Shown: positions 1 through 12,871 of the stretch, piece by piece
How the letters are laid out: each line of letters begins with the position of its first letter
How positions within the stretch are numbered: position 1 is the stretch's first letter
Assembly (NCBI RefSeq): GCF_026151205.1
Contig: NC_087074.1
Coordinates: forward strand, 5,210,001 to 5,274,000
Origin: Bolinopsis microptera
Lineage: Eukaryota > Ctenophora > Tentaculata > Lobata > Bolinopsidae
Length of the DNA stretch: 64,000 nucleotides
Direction: 5' to 3'
Position numbers and translations under genes: made by a program
The notes under the pieces: model-generated
Databases searched by the model: none
The model's input: the letters and a program-made list of their open reading frames with translations, nothing else
Told to the model about the DNA's origin: nothing

Positions 1-45
1 GAGCTTCCACAAGAATGTGCTCCTGATCAGCTGCCATTTCCATTA

Positions 46-629
46 TCACTTCAAGATTCTTTTTAGGACAAGATGGACACGTCTTTCAAGTATTGGGTTG
101 CAAAATATTGGTGTGCAAGTTGACAAGGATGAAATTGCTTGATGACAATATCTATAAGCCTCTTCTTTTTTTCGTTTATCCATAACGAACATGGCCTCAT
201 CAAATAAGAATAACTGTTCTTCAAAGTTATCCTCTCTTACGGACTCAGTCAATTCCTGGAAGTACTCAAAGCACTTTTCGATTACCCAATCCACCTCAAA
301 CACGCAGGCCATTTTATTCAGATCTCGAAAATTTAACTTTGACAACTTCTCTAAAACAACCAGAATAAGAGGCTTCTAGAAAGCACTCTACAGCATATTT
401 CGAGAAGTCCTCAACTGGTATTTCTGTTTGGAAAAGTTTCTACTGTCATTTTCTTTATAACCGGACTGTTGTAGGACATGATTGCTGAGTTAGCGAGAAG
501 TTCCTCGTCCTGTAGAATAAACTTGAGGTTGCCGTGGAGGGGGAGCCGAGATATTCCAACCCAAAGTTCATTGGTACTTGAATGCAAGGTATTGGGGAGG
601 CCATCCTGTTCTTTTGCTAGTGCTACCAG
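46..629 (-). pseudogene. BTB/POZ-like domain fragment with frame breaks
   Basis: On the minus strand an exon appears to open after an acceptor at about 630 and runs to 46. Segments in different frames read as one BTB-like fold: LKFILQDEELLANSAIMSYN, then SPVIKKM, then VEDFSKYAVECFLEASYSG, then LNKMACVFEVDWVIEKCFEY followed by a helical stretch. This follows the BTB pattern of a ligand-like strand, a 'hkavLaaSpvF' segment, the 'lkylYtG' segment and a 'la..f.v..l...C' helix. Joining them needs one-base shifts near 439 and 323, each by removing one base from a short homopolymer run (CC, TTTT). A further shift near 70 may continue into a CPSCPKK-containing frame. It is either a decaying gene or a real gene with consensus errors. 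The upstream exon and the 3' end are not identified. Confidence is modest because BTB sequences are divergent. Confidence 0.4.
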
Positions 630-639
630 CTGGGAAGTG

Positions 640-2862
640 ATTTAATTTCAGATAACAATATTTACTGATATGGGTAGTAAATGTACACGTGATCGGTGCA
701 CCTAAGAGGTTTGTTGGTAAAATAATTCTTTGTACATATAATTAATACACATCATGCCTTTAGATGAGAAGATTGCATCAGAGAATGACATTTATTTTAT
801 AAAACTTCCGAGCTAACAATTAAGGGACTGAAAAATTAATCAAAAAATACAGAATTGTAAGAACTAAATTATTTATAACAAAACAGCTCCAAACCACTCA
901 CCACTGATATCACAAAGTATATTATCGTCATAATATGCTGTCACAAGGTTTTTTATCGCAAGTCCAGTAATTTTCATTGGTACGCTCAAATTACAAAGGA
1001 CAGAACTACCTTATATTACTATGCATCAAGTCTAAAAATTTCCAGTTGTCTTAAGTATCATTGTGGTCTTTAATTGAGACTATGTACACTTACATTACAT
1101 GAGAATCACCACATCTATCAATAATAAGTAATTCCATGGTCCTGACACGTTCTAAAGATGTTTCTCTCACAACTCAATTATCGAACATATTTCGACAGGT
1201 AGATAACATACTCCGGTAATATTTGTGTGCTTATCTCGTAATGCACAACACAGCTGTACGGTGCTACTCCTGAACTAGCCAACTCGTGTCTACTTGTTGA
1301 GCTGAAAACTTAAATCACACTTGCTCTACTGAAAGCGTGGGAGATTAAATAATATTTTCTGAGAAAAGTAGAACTGCTTTTCCAGGGACTGAGAAATGGC
1401 CCAAAGTCGTGTATCATATTGTTGATATAAAATTTAACCAAAACCCACAATTGGGTAGAGTGGACCGCTGCAAGTGTCTTTCTTTCCCATCGTACTGTCC
1501 TCCGCCCTAGTTTCCTCCCCCGTACTACCCTCCACCGTAGTGTGCTTTAGCAGAAAATGTTTTTAGATAACTCACCAAATCACCACAGCTGAATAAATAG
1601 AGGATCAGTGGCGAACTTGTCAAGTTTTAAAGTAAACTCTCGTTATTTCAGGATTATCTGAGAAACCAGCACAACAAGATCGTATCACACAACTTTCTGA
1701 CAGCGCTCCCTAACCCTACTCAGAACAATCCTTAAAGTGAGTTAACGGACTTTGCACGGTTCGTCGGACTGCCATGTTGTTATTAACTGACTATAGGTTG
1801 CGGCTAAAACAATGGTTGTCGGTCGTCGGGTTGATAGGATCACATGACAATATGTGTATTATTAGACTGAATCATCACGTGACATCAGTGCAAGCTGACT
1901 GCCGACATTTTGGGCTTGACTTTAAATAGTAAACACAACTAAAGTTTGTGTTTCAGAAGTAGCAACTTGTGGATTTACTTATAGTCGATGTTATTAGATA
2001 CTTAAATTCACGAAGTCCGGTGTATTTTATCAACTTATTTGTTCAGCATGATCTTATCGAGGCGAGTAGCAACTGTCAGATACGAATGAAACAACACAAC
2101 AAAATGATTGTAGACACACTAGTGGCTCTAGGTGATATGGTAAGTTTCCAAAAGTTAAATCAGGTGTTAATAACGTTTCATAATGATAGACAGATAATAC
2201 TATTACTACTTATAATAATATACGACAGATAGTCAGCCTGGCTGCTACATAACAGTGTTTATAACAGTGCTATATAACAGTGCTACATAACAGTACTACA
2301 TAACAGTGCTACATAACAGTACTACATAACAGTGCTACATAACAGTGTTACATAACAGTGCTACATAACAGTACTACATAACAGTGCTACATAACAGTGC
2401 TACATAACAGTGCTATATAACAGTGCTACATAACAGTGCTACATAACAGTGTTACATAACAGTGTTCCTTAATAGCGGTTACCTGCGGTTTAAATGTCAT
2501 GATTATGGCTGCAGACTATCAACCATCTGTTATAATCTGAACATACGTATGTACGTCACATGATTAGTTCCTACCATCCCAACAAGCTGAAAGTACCTGT
2601 CCATCCTGTCAGCTGATCCAGTCACGTGATTGCTTGCCATCCCGTGTCGCCAGCTCTTCATCTGCCTTGTTCAGCTGACAGTGACCTCCAGATCAGATGA
2701 CGGGAGGTATTTGAATCTGGTCACGGTAACGTGATCACTTGGTGAGACGCTCGTTTTCTAGTCAGTAGATCTGAGATGAATGCTAGACAGAGAGTAACAA
2801 ATAATTGCTCGCAGCGCCAGACGAGCTAACTAGCTTTGTAGTTCTGCGACGAATTCATATTT
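640..2862. other. Intergenic stretch, no gene recognised
   Basis: I see no convincing coding exon here. The stretch contains a copy of a dispersed repeat at about 1437-1500 (ACCAAAACCCA...GGGTAGAGTGGACCGCTG), also found at 7346, 10893, 11422 and 23905, and the minisatellite at 2247-2465. The last few hundred bases are the probable promoter region of the TGF-beta gene. Confidence 0.5.
2247..2465. repeat. 13-bp minisatellite (ACATAACAGTGCT)
   Basis: About 16 to 17 tandem copies of a 13-base unit of the form CATAACAGTGCTA, with single-base variants (GTACTA, GTGTTA). It lies about 0.5 kb upstream of the TGF-beta ligand gene. Confidence 0.9.
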
Positions 2863-2872
2863 TATATAAAAG
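2863..2872 (+). promoter_or_regulatory. TATA box of the TGF-beta ligand gene
   Basis: TATATAAAAG lies about 74 bases upstream of the ATG at 2946, a position compatible with a start site near 2895 and a short 5' leader. No other strong core-promoter motif is visible nearby. Confidence 0.6.
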
Positions 2873-2945
2873 TATGAATCTCAGTTCAGAATATATCAGT
2901 TTCTCTTAAACCTCTTCAGTTCGCAATCACTTTCTATCAACCACG

Positions 2946-3920
2946 ATGTTACTATCAGTTTTCACATTCGCTATTCTCTTGTCCTCGACAATCTGCAATG
3001 AGGTCAGTGAAACATTCGAGAGAGGGTTCGGGTTCGACCACCACTCTCTCAAAACAACTCCAACCAATCCCAAAGTTCCTAAACACCTTCAAGAGCTACT
3101 CAATAACCCTAACTCAGGATCCAACCGAATAGTTAGCACCAAAGCTACTTCCACGAAGATTTCCAAACACAAGATTAGTCTGTCCTACACCCTTCCCGAA
3201 GACAGTCATCAGCATGGGACTCTTAAAGACGTAGAACTGATAGTTTACCTCAAACCCACAACAGAAATTTCTACTCTTGTAATTACGGTTTTGGGAACAG
3301 AGCAGAAGTTCAATGTCTCCTCACGATCATTAAAACCTATAGCTCTGCCTCTGAAGATTAAACACAAGCTTGTTTCCTCGCTACAAACTCTCGATAATGT
3401 GATCAGAGCTGAGCGGACTCTCCTGAGTTCCCATGGTATAGAAGTAACTTCAACCCTACCAATTAACAAAGTAATAAACCTAAAAGAGAAACCTCATCTC
3501 ACCCTCCTTTACAATAACCAGGAGATCCTTGAACCCTCAGCTAAGATCGCTAGAAGACACTTCCTACAGATGTTTGGTGAGACCCACCACTTGGAACGAA
3601 GATCTGCATCTCCCCACTGTAAGGTTCAGGACCTGATGGTCAACTTTAATAAGATAGGCATCAACTCAGTGGTAGCTCCAATGGAGTTCAATGCTCACAT
3701 CTGCTCAGGAGAGTGCCACCTTGACCACGAGGAGACCCCAATGACAAACCACGCCTTCATCCAGAACATTCTGTACTACAGCGGAGTCGGAGGAGAGGTA
3801 CAGGGAGCTTCCTGTGTATCAGACCAAACTAAACCTCTTACTGTACTCATAGCTGTTGGACGGGACTTCCATCTTACTGTATACGAAGACATGGTGGTCG
3901 AGTCCTGCAGTTGCAGATAG
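2946..3920 (+). CDS. TGF-beta superfamily ligand precursor, intronless
   Basis: A single open frame of 324 residues. Residues 1-17 form a signal peptide (MLLSVFTFAILLSSTIC). A prodomain follows, then a furin-type site LERR near residue 220, and a C-terminal cystine-knot domain of about 100 residues ending in VVESCSCR. Conserved landmarks are AHICSGECHL, TNHAFIQ and the final CxCx. The mature part has six cysteines. Where most family members have CC (as in KACCVP), this one has ASCV, so the first cysteine of the pair, which makes the inter-chain disulfide, is missing, as in GDF9, BMP15 and Lefty-type ligands. It is secreted and would signal through type I/II serine-threonine kinase receptors. 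Subfamily (BMP, activin or other) cannot be settled by eye. The absence of introns could reflect retroposition or loss. Confidence 0.9.
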   Translation: MLLSVFTFAILLSSTICNEVSETFERGFGFDHHSLKTTPTNPKVPKHLQELLNNPNSGSNRIVSTKATSTKISKHKISLSYTLPEDSHQHGTLKDVELIVYLKPTTEISTLVITVLGTEQKFNVSSRSLKPIALPLKIKHKLVSSLQTLDNVIRAERTLLSSHGIEVTSTLPINKVINLKEKPHLTLLYNNQEILEPSAKIARRHFLQMFGETHHLERRSASPHCKVQDLMVNFNKIGINSVVAPMEFNAHICSGECHLDHEETPMTNHAFIQNILYYSGVGGEVQGASCVSDQTKPLTVLIAVGRDFHLTVYEDMVVESCSCR

Positions 3921-4077
3921 GTTGTCGTAACTGTAGACATAGGATAGTTTTTATATTTTCCAACTGTTTTAAGTTGATGCTTTTTATGGAGTTTTTTCAG
4001 ATTTAGTACAAATATTATATTTCATATTTTTACACTTGACTACTTACGAATGAGGTTGTTTGTCATTTCTTCAAGGC

Positions 4078-4180
4078 ACACACACACACACACACACACA
4101 CATAAAATGCGCTGCATTCTACATTTTGACATGCGGACGGAACCTTTCGGAACTTTTCGGAACCTTTCGGAACCTTTCGG
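4078..4180. repeat. (CA)n microsatellite and GGAACCTTTC repeats
   Basis: A (CA)n run at about 4078-4101 is followed by three to four copies of a GGAACCTTTCGG-like unit at 4139-4180. Confidence 0.85.
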
Positions 4181-4345
4181 ATTATAATTTGAATAGGAAT
4201 CAAGGTGATTTATCGCGATCGCGGAATCAGCGTGGGCCTGTGTTATATAATATATATGACTCCGTGTGTAAACTAAATCCATCAATTTTGACAACACAAC
4301 CTTCAGCTGTCGACAAACACTACAGCGAAAGAGTATGCAATAGAA

Positions 4346-7300
4346 ATGGGGATTATTGAGAGCATAGATCGGCTCCTGGTGGATATCAGTCCTCTAGACA
4401 GTTCAGGTGACCAAAACAATATTTTAAATAGTTTAGGGAGCTCTTACAAGGTTTTTGATCCCGCAACTAGTTAGATTGGTGATCGCTGCTGAAAACTGCT
4501 CGTTCCTGAAAATTCATGTCGACGAATATGTTAAGAAGACTGTCATATTCTTATTATTCATAGATATGTTTAAAATTTATAGTGTCACTATAATTATATT
4601 TTGCATTCATTAAAAGACACACTCTTCTGCCACAATTAATAACGTGACCACATTCTAAAAGAAAGGATCAGTTAACCAATATCCCAGGTGATGAGAACCC
4701 AGGTGATGTGAACAACATTAAGCCCGGACTGTCTACTGTGTCCGTGGAAGATGTCCTCAGGATCAGAATTAACTGCTACGATGTTTTGGTCACCTTGCTG
4801 GAGTACGATCAGAAGCTGTTAGATGTTAGAGAAAAGGTTAACAACCTTATTTATTATTAGTTTCCTGCAATAGTTTAGCTTTTATTATTTAGAAATAGAA
4901 TGGCACTTGAATAATCCATCGGTAGAATTTCTTTCCATTTATCGAACCTCTGGCTTTTATATTTTGATGACCCCACCATAGTAAAGTCTCTTCATTCCAG
5001 ATATCAGATGTAATGAGTGTCAACGATTTAAAGTTGTCAGTCGTCAATCAATTGAAAATCTTAAATCAAAAAAGCTCACCAGGTACACTTTTTTAAATTT
5101 ATAACTATGATCGATAAACATTGCCTAAAACTGGAATTATCATTGATTCACAAAACATTACTTTCGAAGTAAGATAAATATAATATGTCGCTTTGTGATT
5201 CACCCTACCCCCCCCCCATCCTCTTCCCTTTTTCCGATAAGTTATCAAGTTCTAAAGTTCTTTCTCCCATAGTTGAGAGAGCTGTCTTCAAGGGCGGCTT
5301 TCAAGGGTTACAATGTCCTGAAGAAGATAGAAGGCATGGAAGGATTCTTAGCAAAGGACAAATCTGTTCCCGATATAGACAAAACTATTGCGGAAGACGT
5401 CACTGTATTTGTCCATAATTTAACATACAAAAACGGGACATCGAGATTTTCAATTTTGATACATTAACTTGCAATCTAATGTTCATTCTCAACTTTCAAT
5501 GTTCAAAGAAATTAAGCTCAGAAATTACCTGCTGTAAAAGCTTACTTAAGATCACACCACATTTTTAATGCCCCTCTCCCCAGATAAAATCAGTGGAGGT
5601 TATATGGAACATTTCTCTGGAGAAACTGTACTTCCCAATCCAGAGTGGTCACGAAGACCTGATACGGAGAAAAGTAAAGGATCAGATGTTGTGGGGATTG
5701 TCCAGGAAAACTCTCACTGATAAGAACGTGGACTTCCTTGGCTGGTCGGAAGAGGTCAGTCTGGATTAATCATTTAACATTTAACACCCTTTAATTAACA
5801 TTTAACACCCTTTCATGTACTTCAGAATGAAGAGGTGAGCATGGGTTTTAAAATGGTAAAAGTGAACAGTAGATGCTGCCTCTGGACCTAGGGTGGCCTG
5901 TATCTCAAATTCTGAATAACTAAATGCTTTTTATATGTAATATTACTATTTCACGCAATGGGACGAACGGATCGGTCCAGTTCGTAAATAAATGTAGCTT
6001 TCGTCTTTGTTTTTGACCAAAACCCATTAATCTAGAACTCTCGGTTGGTCAGATAATAAAAGACATGAAGAACATGTACAACCTCAAAGAAATACCGATA
6101 GTGAAAGAGTTGGTCGGACTGGAGTTTCTCTGGGATTGGCTTGTTCTTCTACTTGCTATCGTCATACTCATACAGGTTGAATGTCTTGCAACGTCATTTT
6201 AATGTTTAGTCATTTTAATGTTTACCTTATCGGACCTTATTTGGACGGACATTACATGAACGGACACAATTATTATATGAACGGACATTAATATGAACGC
6301 TCGAAGGCATTCAAAACCATCAAAAATCCGAATTTTGTTCAATATTTTTTTCAACGTTTTTTAAATTTCAGCAAATGATTTTCAAATCCATTTTTTATAC
6401 AGTAAGTAAGAAAAGCAGTCATTAAGCAGTAAAAATGTTAAAATATTTGTACATGATCAGTGTCTAATATCACATATCATCTTAATCAAATGGGTTTTCG
6501 TGCATGAAATAGTCCATGCTTAAAACATCAGTGATTTCTAGCTTTATGGAAACCTTTTTAAAAAATCAAACTACCCCGGTCCTGCATTTCAGTGTTACTG
6601 TTAACTTTTACAAGCCATTCGGCGTGAAGTGGTTTTATCTTAGACAACTTAAGGTTAACCTTAACATCACGTGGAGCTTTCCTAGCATTGTTTCATTACC
6701 ACCCCCGAGTAATATGAACTATAACAACGTCTGACAATGTCCTTGGCAACACGATTTACCGTGATATATAGAGGCTGGAGCAAGTTTGTCATGTTGGCGG
6801 GGACTAGTTCATGAACTTTGTTGTTGAGTGCCATAATTTCGTTGACTTTTTTCCGCCAAGTGACCCTTGAAAACATCATATACTAGTAGTTTTCTGTGCC
6901 TCCGGCAGACCAAGGAGAACCTTTCCGTCGTTAACTTACGGCACAATAAAGTTCTCAAAGTTGTCATATTCTGGACAAAAAGTTCGAAATGGAAAAATTT
7001 TTGAAAAAATTTCAACGGACTTTAACTTGGACGGACATTAATTGAACGGACTTTATTTGAACGGACATTAAGATGAACGCTAGGGCCTCCAGCGTTCAAG
7101 TAATGTCCGTCCAAATAAGGTCCGATAAGGTAGTCATTTTAATGTTTAGTCATTTTATTTTTTAATTGCTATCATATCATATTATAACACTTTGTTTCAG
7201 ACCCTTGCTCAGCAGGAACGAACCGTTCAACTGAAAAGACAAAATGTGAATCCTTTGTTGACCATTTTATGGCTGTGAGCAGTAAGTACAAAAAGCGGAG

Positions 7301-10300
7301 GATTACTCTTTTCGTCGAAATCTTTCAAACAAAATTATTCAATCAATTTGACCAAATTAACCCATAATCATGGTTAGAATGGACCACTGCCAGTGTCTCT
7401 TAGTAACATTTATTACGTCCTGTGTTAATATGTTAAAAGCAGCGAACACATTTATAACTTCGTGTCTGGGTGTCTATTAACCAATAATCCTTCAGACCAC
7501 TAATTATTGATGTTCTCTACAAGACAAACATGAGGCAGGGAGGTCAGATGACGGGTTCAACAATGGTTGCTATTGCTGCCTCCGTTCTGTGGTAAGAAGC
7601 ATTATAGTATCTCTAATTCTCAAAACTTTTAAGTTATAAGTTTTATCCACATTAAGATAGCATTATAAGTATCACTAGTTCCTAGGAACTAGTGATACTT
7701 ATAATGCTATAAGCTAAAAGTTATAAGTTGTATCATTATTTTTTACAACATAAAAATGATTTTTACTTATTTAACATTAGTAATTAGGTGCAATGGTTTC
7801 TGATCACACATCACCACCCGAACACTCCCTCAGGTTGAGCTGGATAACCCTACACATAGTAGAGATTGAAGTGCCCGGTTCCTACGCCATTGCCTGGATA
7901 TTCTATATCGGGTTTGCGACCCTGGTGACTAGCTTCAGATCCTCAGTTCGAGCTGAGTACGATATAAACGGGAACCCTCTAGAGGACTTCTTCGCAACCC
8001 TGCTAGTCTACCCTAGTGTAGCTATACAGCTGGAGACTGTTCACAAGAAACAGGGACTGACTACTATTGTGCCACAAGAAGCAGTTGCTAATGGTAACGG
8101 AGCAGGGACAAAAGGATTTCGCGATTTTTTTGGACAAAAATCGCGATACCGCGATTTTTAACAGACTATACATTATAAACTATACAAAAAATTTGTCGCA
8201 AATAATGGGAAAAATCGCGATTCCGTACATGCCGCGATTTCCTTTTGTCCCTGTAACGGAGCCATAAACGGTCATCATGTCAACGGTCTGGTTATTGAGA
8301 ACGGCAACTCTGCTGCTCATCAAGTTTAAATAGATTGTCTTCTTTATAGTCAGGTCTCTAGAGACTGCTCGTGGTGGTTATTAAGATTGTAACCTAGCTA
8401 TGAACACAATATCAACGCCGCGGTTAAAATCAACCGACTGATCAAACTTATTTAAAGTTAGTAACGTGAGAACTATATAAACAAAAAGTTGTTAAAATAT
8501 GATGCTCAAGAATTCACAAGTTAATCAAAGTAGCAGCACTTGAGTGAGTCAAGAAGCGAGAGTTTGAGACCTACGATTCCTATAACTCTGTCACCCACGC
8601 TGCGCCTGCAATCCCTCATCCACCCCTGACCCTCTCTTACTCATGTCCTACCTGCTCCAACAAGCTCCTCAATACCAGATCCTATAAACCTGTATAGATA
8701 TCAGATTTTATTAAGTTTACACTTAAGTTAAGTAGTTTAAGTTAAGTAGTTAAGTAGTTAAGTTGTTTAGTGAAGTATGTTTACACACGAAAACTTAGCA
8801 AATTCTGCTTATGCTAACATAGGTGGCTTCTGTTGCAAATGCAACAAAGGTCCGCTGATGTGTGATGGAATATCAATAGTTTTTTAGAGTTACTTTTCAA
8901 CATGACCTGTATAATTGTGACGTTTTCGCGAACTAAGATATGATTTAATTTTAGGTTGACTACTTTACGTTGAACGGTTAACAAATCACATATTAAGGCA
9001 GTTTTTTGATTTCACTGAATTGTTTTTTAGTTTTTAAGAACTAAAAATAAATTAGAGTAATATTTTTTCACTATTTTAGACGTCAAATTTTATTGATTTA
9101 AATGTCACTGCCTATTTTAACTATTATCTAAATAAATGTTTGAATTATGTTAAATTGCTAATAATTTAGATCTTACCAGATGACCTTTGCTACACGTTGT
9201 ATAACTATACCTCTCGGCGCGCGATCAAAAGGGGTTGCAGCGTGTGTCAAAATGACCTCAGGCTAATGATCATTCTTTCGCAACGATCGTTTTTTCGGTA
9301 GAGGTGGATTCACTTTAAAAGTCCATCGGGTGGCGGCGCCAAAGCGCTAATGTTCTGTCATCTGAATGGTCATGAAATGTTACCTCCCATATATAATAGT
9401 ATTGTCCTAATATGAGCTGAGAGCTCTTGTGGGTACACCGTTTCCTTGAAATAGATGCTGTGATCTGTAGTATACTAGCAACCTCTTTGAATAGCATTGC
9501 CATTAGAGCATTAGCACTTTAAGAACTTGCTGTATGAGTACAAGTTATTCGATCATTAGCCTATGATCGTGGCAACTTTATAAAAAGCCGTCCCACCACC
9601 AAGGGCTCTCAGAGAGTGAAGACTCAAGATCGCGATTGGTGGATTGCTACCAGACAGAAAATGGTCCACATTACCATTAGGCCTAGACAGTGTGTAGGCC
9701 TAATGGTAATGTGGACCATTTTCTTTAGCATTAGCCATGAGAATGAGAGCGAACTCTCTCCAAGGTCACCACAACTAAGTTCAACCCTTTGCCTTTGCAT
9801 TCAATTCTCTAGCTTTCCAAAGTTCACACAATCGAGTCCGAAGTAGGCGTGTGTTGAAAAGATGAAGATGAAATATTGGGTTTCCGAAGAGTTCACAATG
9901 GTCAGCACCAAGGACATCTTGACCATCTTGATCCTGACTATCTTCATTATGGGGCCGGGGGTCGGTGCTGCTGACAAAAATGGTATGTTATCGGACCTTA
10001 TTTGGACGGACATTACTTGAGCGGACATAATTATGAACGGACATTAACATGAACGGACATTAATATGAACGCTAGAAGGCAATCAAAACCATCAAAAATC
10101 CGAATTTTTTCATCTTTTTTTGAAGTTTTTTTAATTTTAGCAAATGATTTTGAAATCCATTTTTCATACAGTAAGCTTATCTGCGCTGTGCAGATAAGGT
10201 ACGAAGGTACCTACAGGACTAGATTAGATACCGTCGGTCACATACCTAGGGAGATATCCCGGTTTGTCTTCTACTTTATCGAGATGGGTGGTATGGTAGA

Positions 10301-12833
10301 AGGTATCGTAGCTGACATAAGCCACCGAAGGTCGCCTATACCAAGTGGGGGGCTAAAGATAAAGCTTAAGCTGTATTTTAGGCATTCAAGTATCTCTATA
10401 GTAGAGCAGTTGGGATCGTTCATTGCATGGTATGACTACGAGTTGGACAGACAACCAGTTGTAAGAGAAAATGTGGAGGTAGAAGAAGCCGAAGATCAAC
10501 TTCAAGATAGTGATCATGCAATAATGTGATATTTACAATTCAGATTGTTAAAATTTTATAATACCTTGCTTTTATTAATTCAACAATATAGTTTAGTCTA
10601 ACGATAGCTATTGAAATTGACTGAGATTAAAAAGTTGTCATATTCTGAACAAAAAGTTCGAAATGAAAAAAAATTTTGAAAAAAATTCAACGCACTTTAA
10701 CTTGGACGGATATTAATTGAACGGACTTTATTTGAACGGACAATTAAGGTGAAAAAGGGTACCTGAGTCAGTTGTGTTATTTAGGGTCATATAAATCGGA
10801 TTACATCAAGAAACTTAGCACAAGTCCCGATGTGTGAATGTGAGCGGGACTTTTTCCAGTGCCAGGATTATAGGCTTTAATTACTATTAGGGATTTGACC
10901 AAAACCCATAATCATGGGTAGAGTGGACCGCTGCCAGTGTCTCTCTTTCCCAAACAAAAGTAGATGATATTAATTTGAATGACCGTCTGCAAATGAAAAA
11001 TGATACCGAGAATGAAATCGGTCGCTCGCTTTTCCCATTCATTCACTGCTTATATTATTACGAATTGTAATAAGTTTCGAATAATTGCATCAATCACATG
11101 CTGTAAAAATCTCTTTTGGTTGCTTTCGGGTCGATACTTAGTATTTTGGGATAAGGACGGTATATATAGTTAGTGTCCAATTAGCTGATGTTTATTAATT
11201 GTTGAATCGGTATTGCCAAGTACAGCTGCCTTCAGGTAGTTCTTCTTAATCTTTTTGCAATTGTAATTGTAAATGAATGGGAAAAGCGAGCGTTCGATTT
11301 CATTCTCAGTATCATTTTTCATTTGCAGACGGTCATTCAAATTAATATCATCTACTTTTGTTTGGGAAAGAGAGACACTGGCAGCGGTCCACTCTACCCA
11401 TGATTATGGGTTTTGGTCAAATATCATCTCTTTTTGATTAATTTATAATGTCAGGGTACTTTACAAAGTCGAAATGTAAACTCATAACTTTATTAATAAG
11501 GAGGTAATTTCAATGGTTTCGAAATTTTTCCTTTGAAAACATTTCCTTGTGTTTAGGTAAGCATATCTGTCGATCACTGACTGAATATGGCACTTTTTAC
11601 TCATTCATGTTGGCATTAAATTCATATATAATGTCATTTAAATGTCGCGGGAAAGCAGAATTTATTCGAAATAACGAATGAGCAAAATTCTCACCTTTCG
11701 CACGTGCAAACTTTGATCGGACGTTGCGTGCGCATCCAATACTGAATCGCCGTAAATTTTTGCATAGCGGTATTTTATACATAGTTTGATAAGCCTGCAA
11801 AGTTTCAAAAGATTTCAAATAGAACTTGGATCACAACGGGACTCCAAAGTTGATAAAAATCGTGAAAACACCAATTTTCAGTGATTTTAGCAATTTTTTA
11901 TCAATTTGGGCATGTCCTCACGTGTGCAACGTTTTGATTTACAACTTTAAAACCAGCCTATGACACAATTTAGACCTTTAGAAAGCAAAATTGAGCTTCA
12001 CAACCCTAGGGATGGCCCAACACCAGAGAATACTAGAACGTAAAATTAGCGTTTTTATAAAATTATTCTTCAAAAAAGCACTAACTTCAATAGCGAATAT
12101 CTTTATGAAGGAGTAAAATAAGAAAACTTTCCGGTAGATTTTCAGAATGCTTGAACAATTATCTAAGGTAAAAATTTCCTCAGATTTTGAATAAAATTAC
12201 TTCTTAATGGTGTAAAATCAATTTTAAAAGTTATTACTTTGTCAAAAATCAAGTTTTAAAAACGGTTAACTTTATGACGTCATCAAGGGGTGTTTATGAC
12301 GTCAAATAATTTGTTTATACAATGTAAACTAAAGTGTAAACAATTATTTTCAAGACCTGTGGTCGGAAATGGCTGTATCTTTTATACTTTTGAATCTATG
12401 GACAATTAAATACAGGCTACAATTGACTGGCAAAGCGTCTATCCCTGAATCTTACTATATATTTTTTTTTTTTTTTTTTATCTAGACACTTATTTTACTT
12501 CGGTGTATTCCAACAGCCACAATGTTACACAAGTGCAACCAGCCAATTACAGGAAGCCGAAGGATCTTTTTGGCCAGTGACGGTTAAGGTAGTGTGTACC
12601 ATACTTTCTTCGTCCGAGACTTTGCTGCAATGTGCAGCTCCTCATTTAACCCTCACACCCGATTTCTCGAGTATTCGGCTGAGTAGACCGGGGGGCTGCA
12701 TAGACCACTCATGATCCTTAGCTGAACGTCGACGACGCTCACCCCACGACCAGGCAGTCAGTGGGTTTCGAACTCGCAACCTAACGATTGTAAGACAGGC
12801 GTTCTAACCAACTGCGCTACCCCTAAAGCGAGA

Positions 12834-12871
<38 letters not shown>

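Larger units (their letters stand above)
7201..8329 (+). pseudogene. Receptor-like gene copy 1: 3' exons with membrane/PLAC8-like tail, interrupted by a MITE
   Basis: Exons at 7201-7281 (reads [19 protein letters not shown]), about 7524-7591 ([20 protein letters not shown]) and 7788-8329 remain. The last encodes a hydrophobic helix ([18 protein letters not shown]) followed by [29 protein letters not shown], which resembles the end of PLAC8/onzin domains (R..Y.I.G...DD..A.L..P....Q...) but without their cysteines. The joining phase into the last exon is not resolved. A 151-bp hAT-type MITE at 8103-8253 adds a stop at 8161. Either side of it the native frame would continue to a stop at 8327-8329 ending NGNSAAHQV. 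Upstream exons of this copy are absent, so it is a truncated relic of a tandem duplication. The PLAC8 relation is inference from one motif. Confidence 0.6.
7158..9985 (+). repeat. Segmental duplication, copy A (partner 23536-26213)
   Basis: From TATCATATTATAACACTTTG at about 7172 to the exon ending AAAAATG at 9982, this stretch matches 23536-26205 in order and orientation, with small indels. It spans the 3' exons of receptor gene copy 1, the intergenic region and the signal-peptide exon of copy 2. Differences between the two copies are informative: a MITE and two palindromes are present only here, and a 154-bp insertion only in the partner. Confidence 0.9.
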
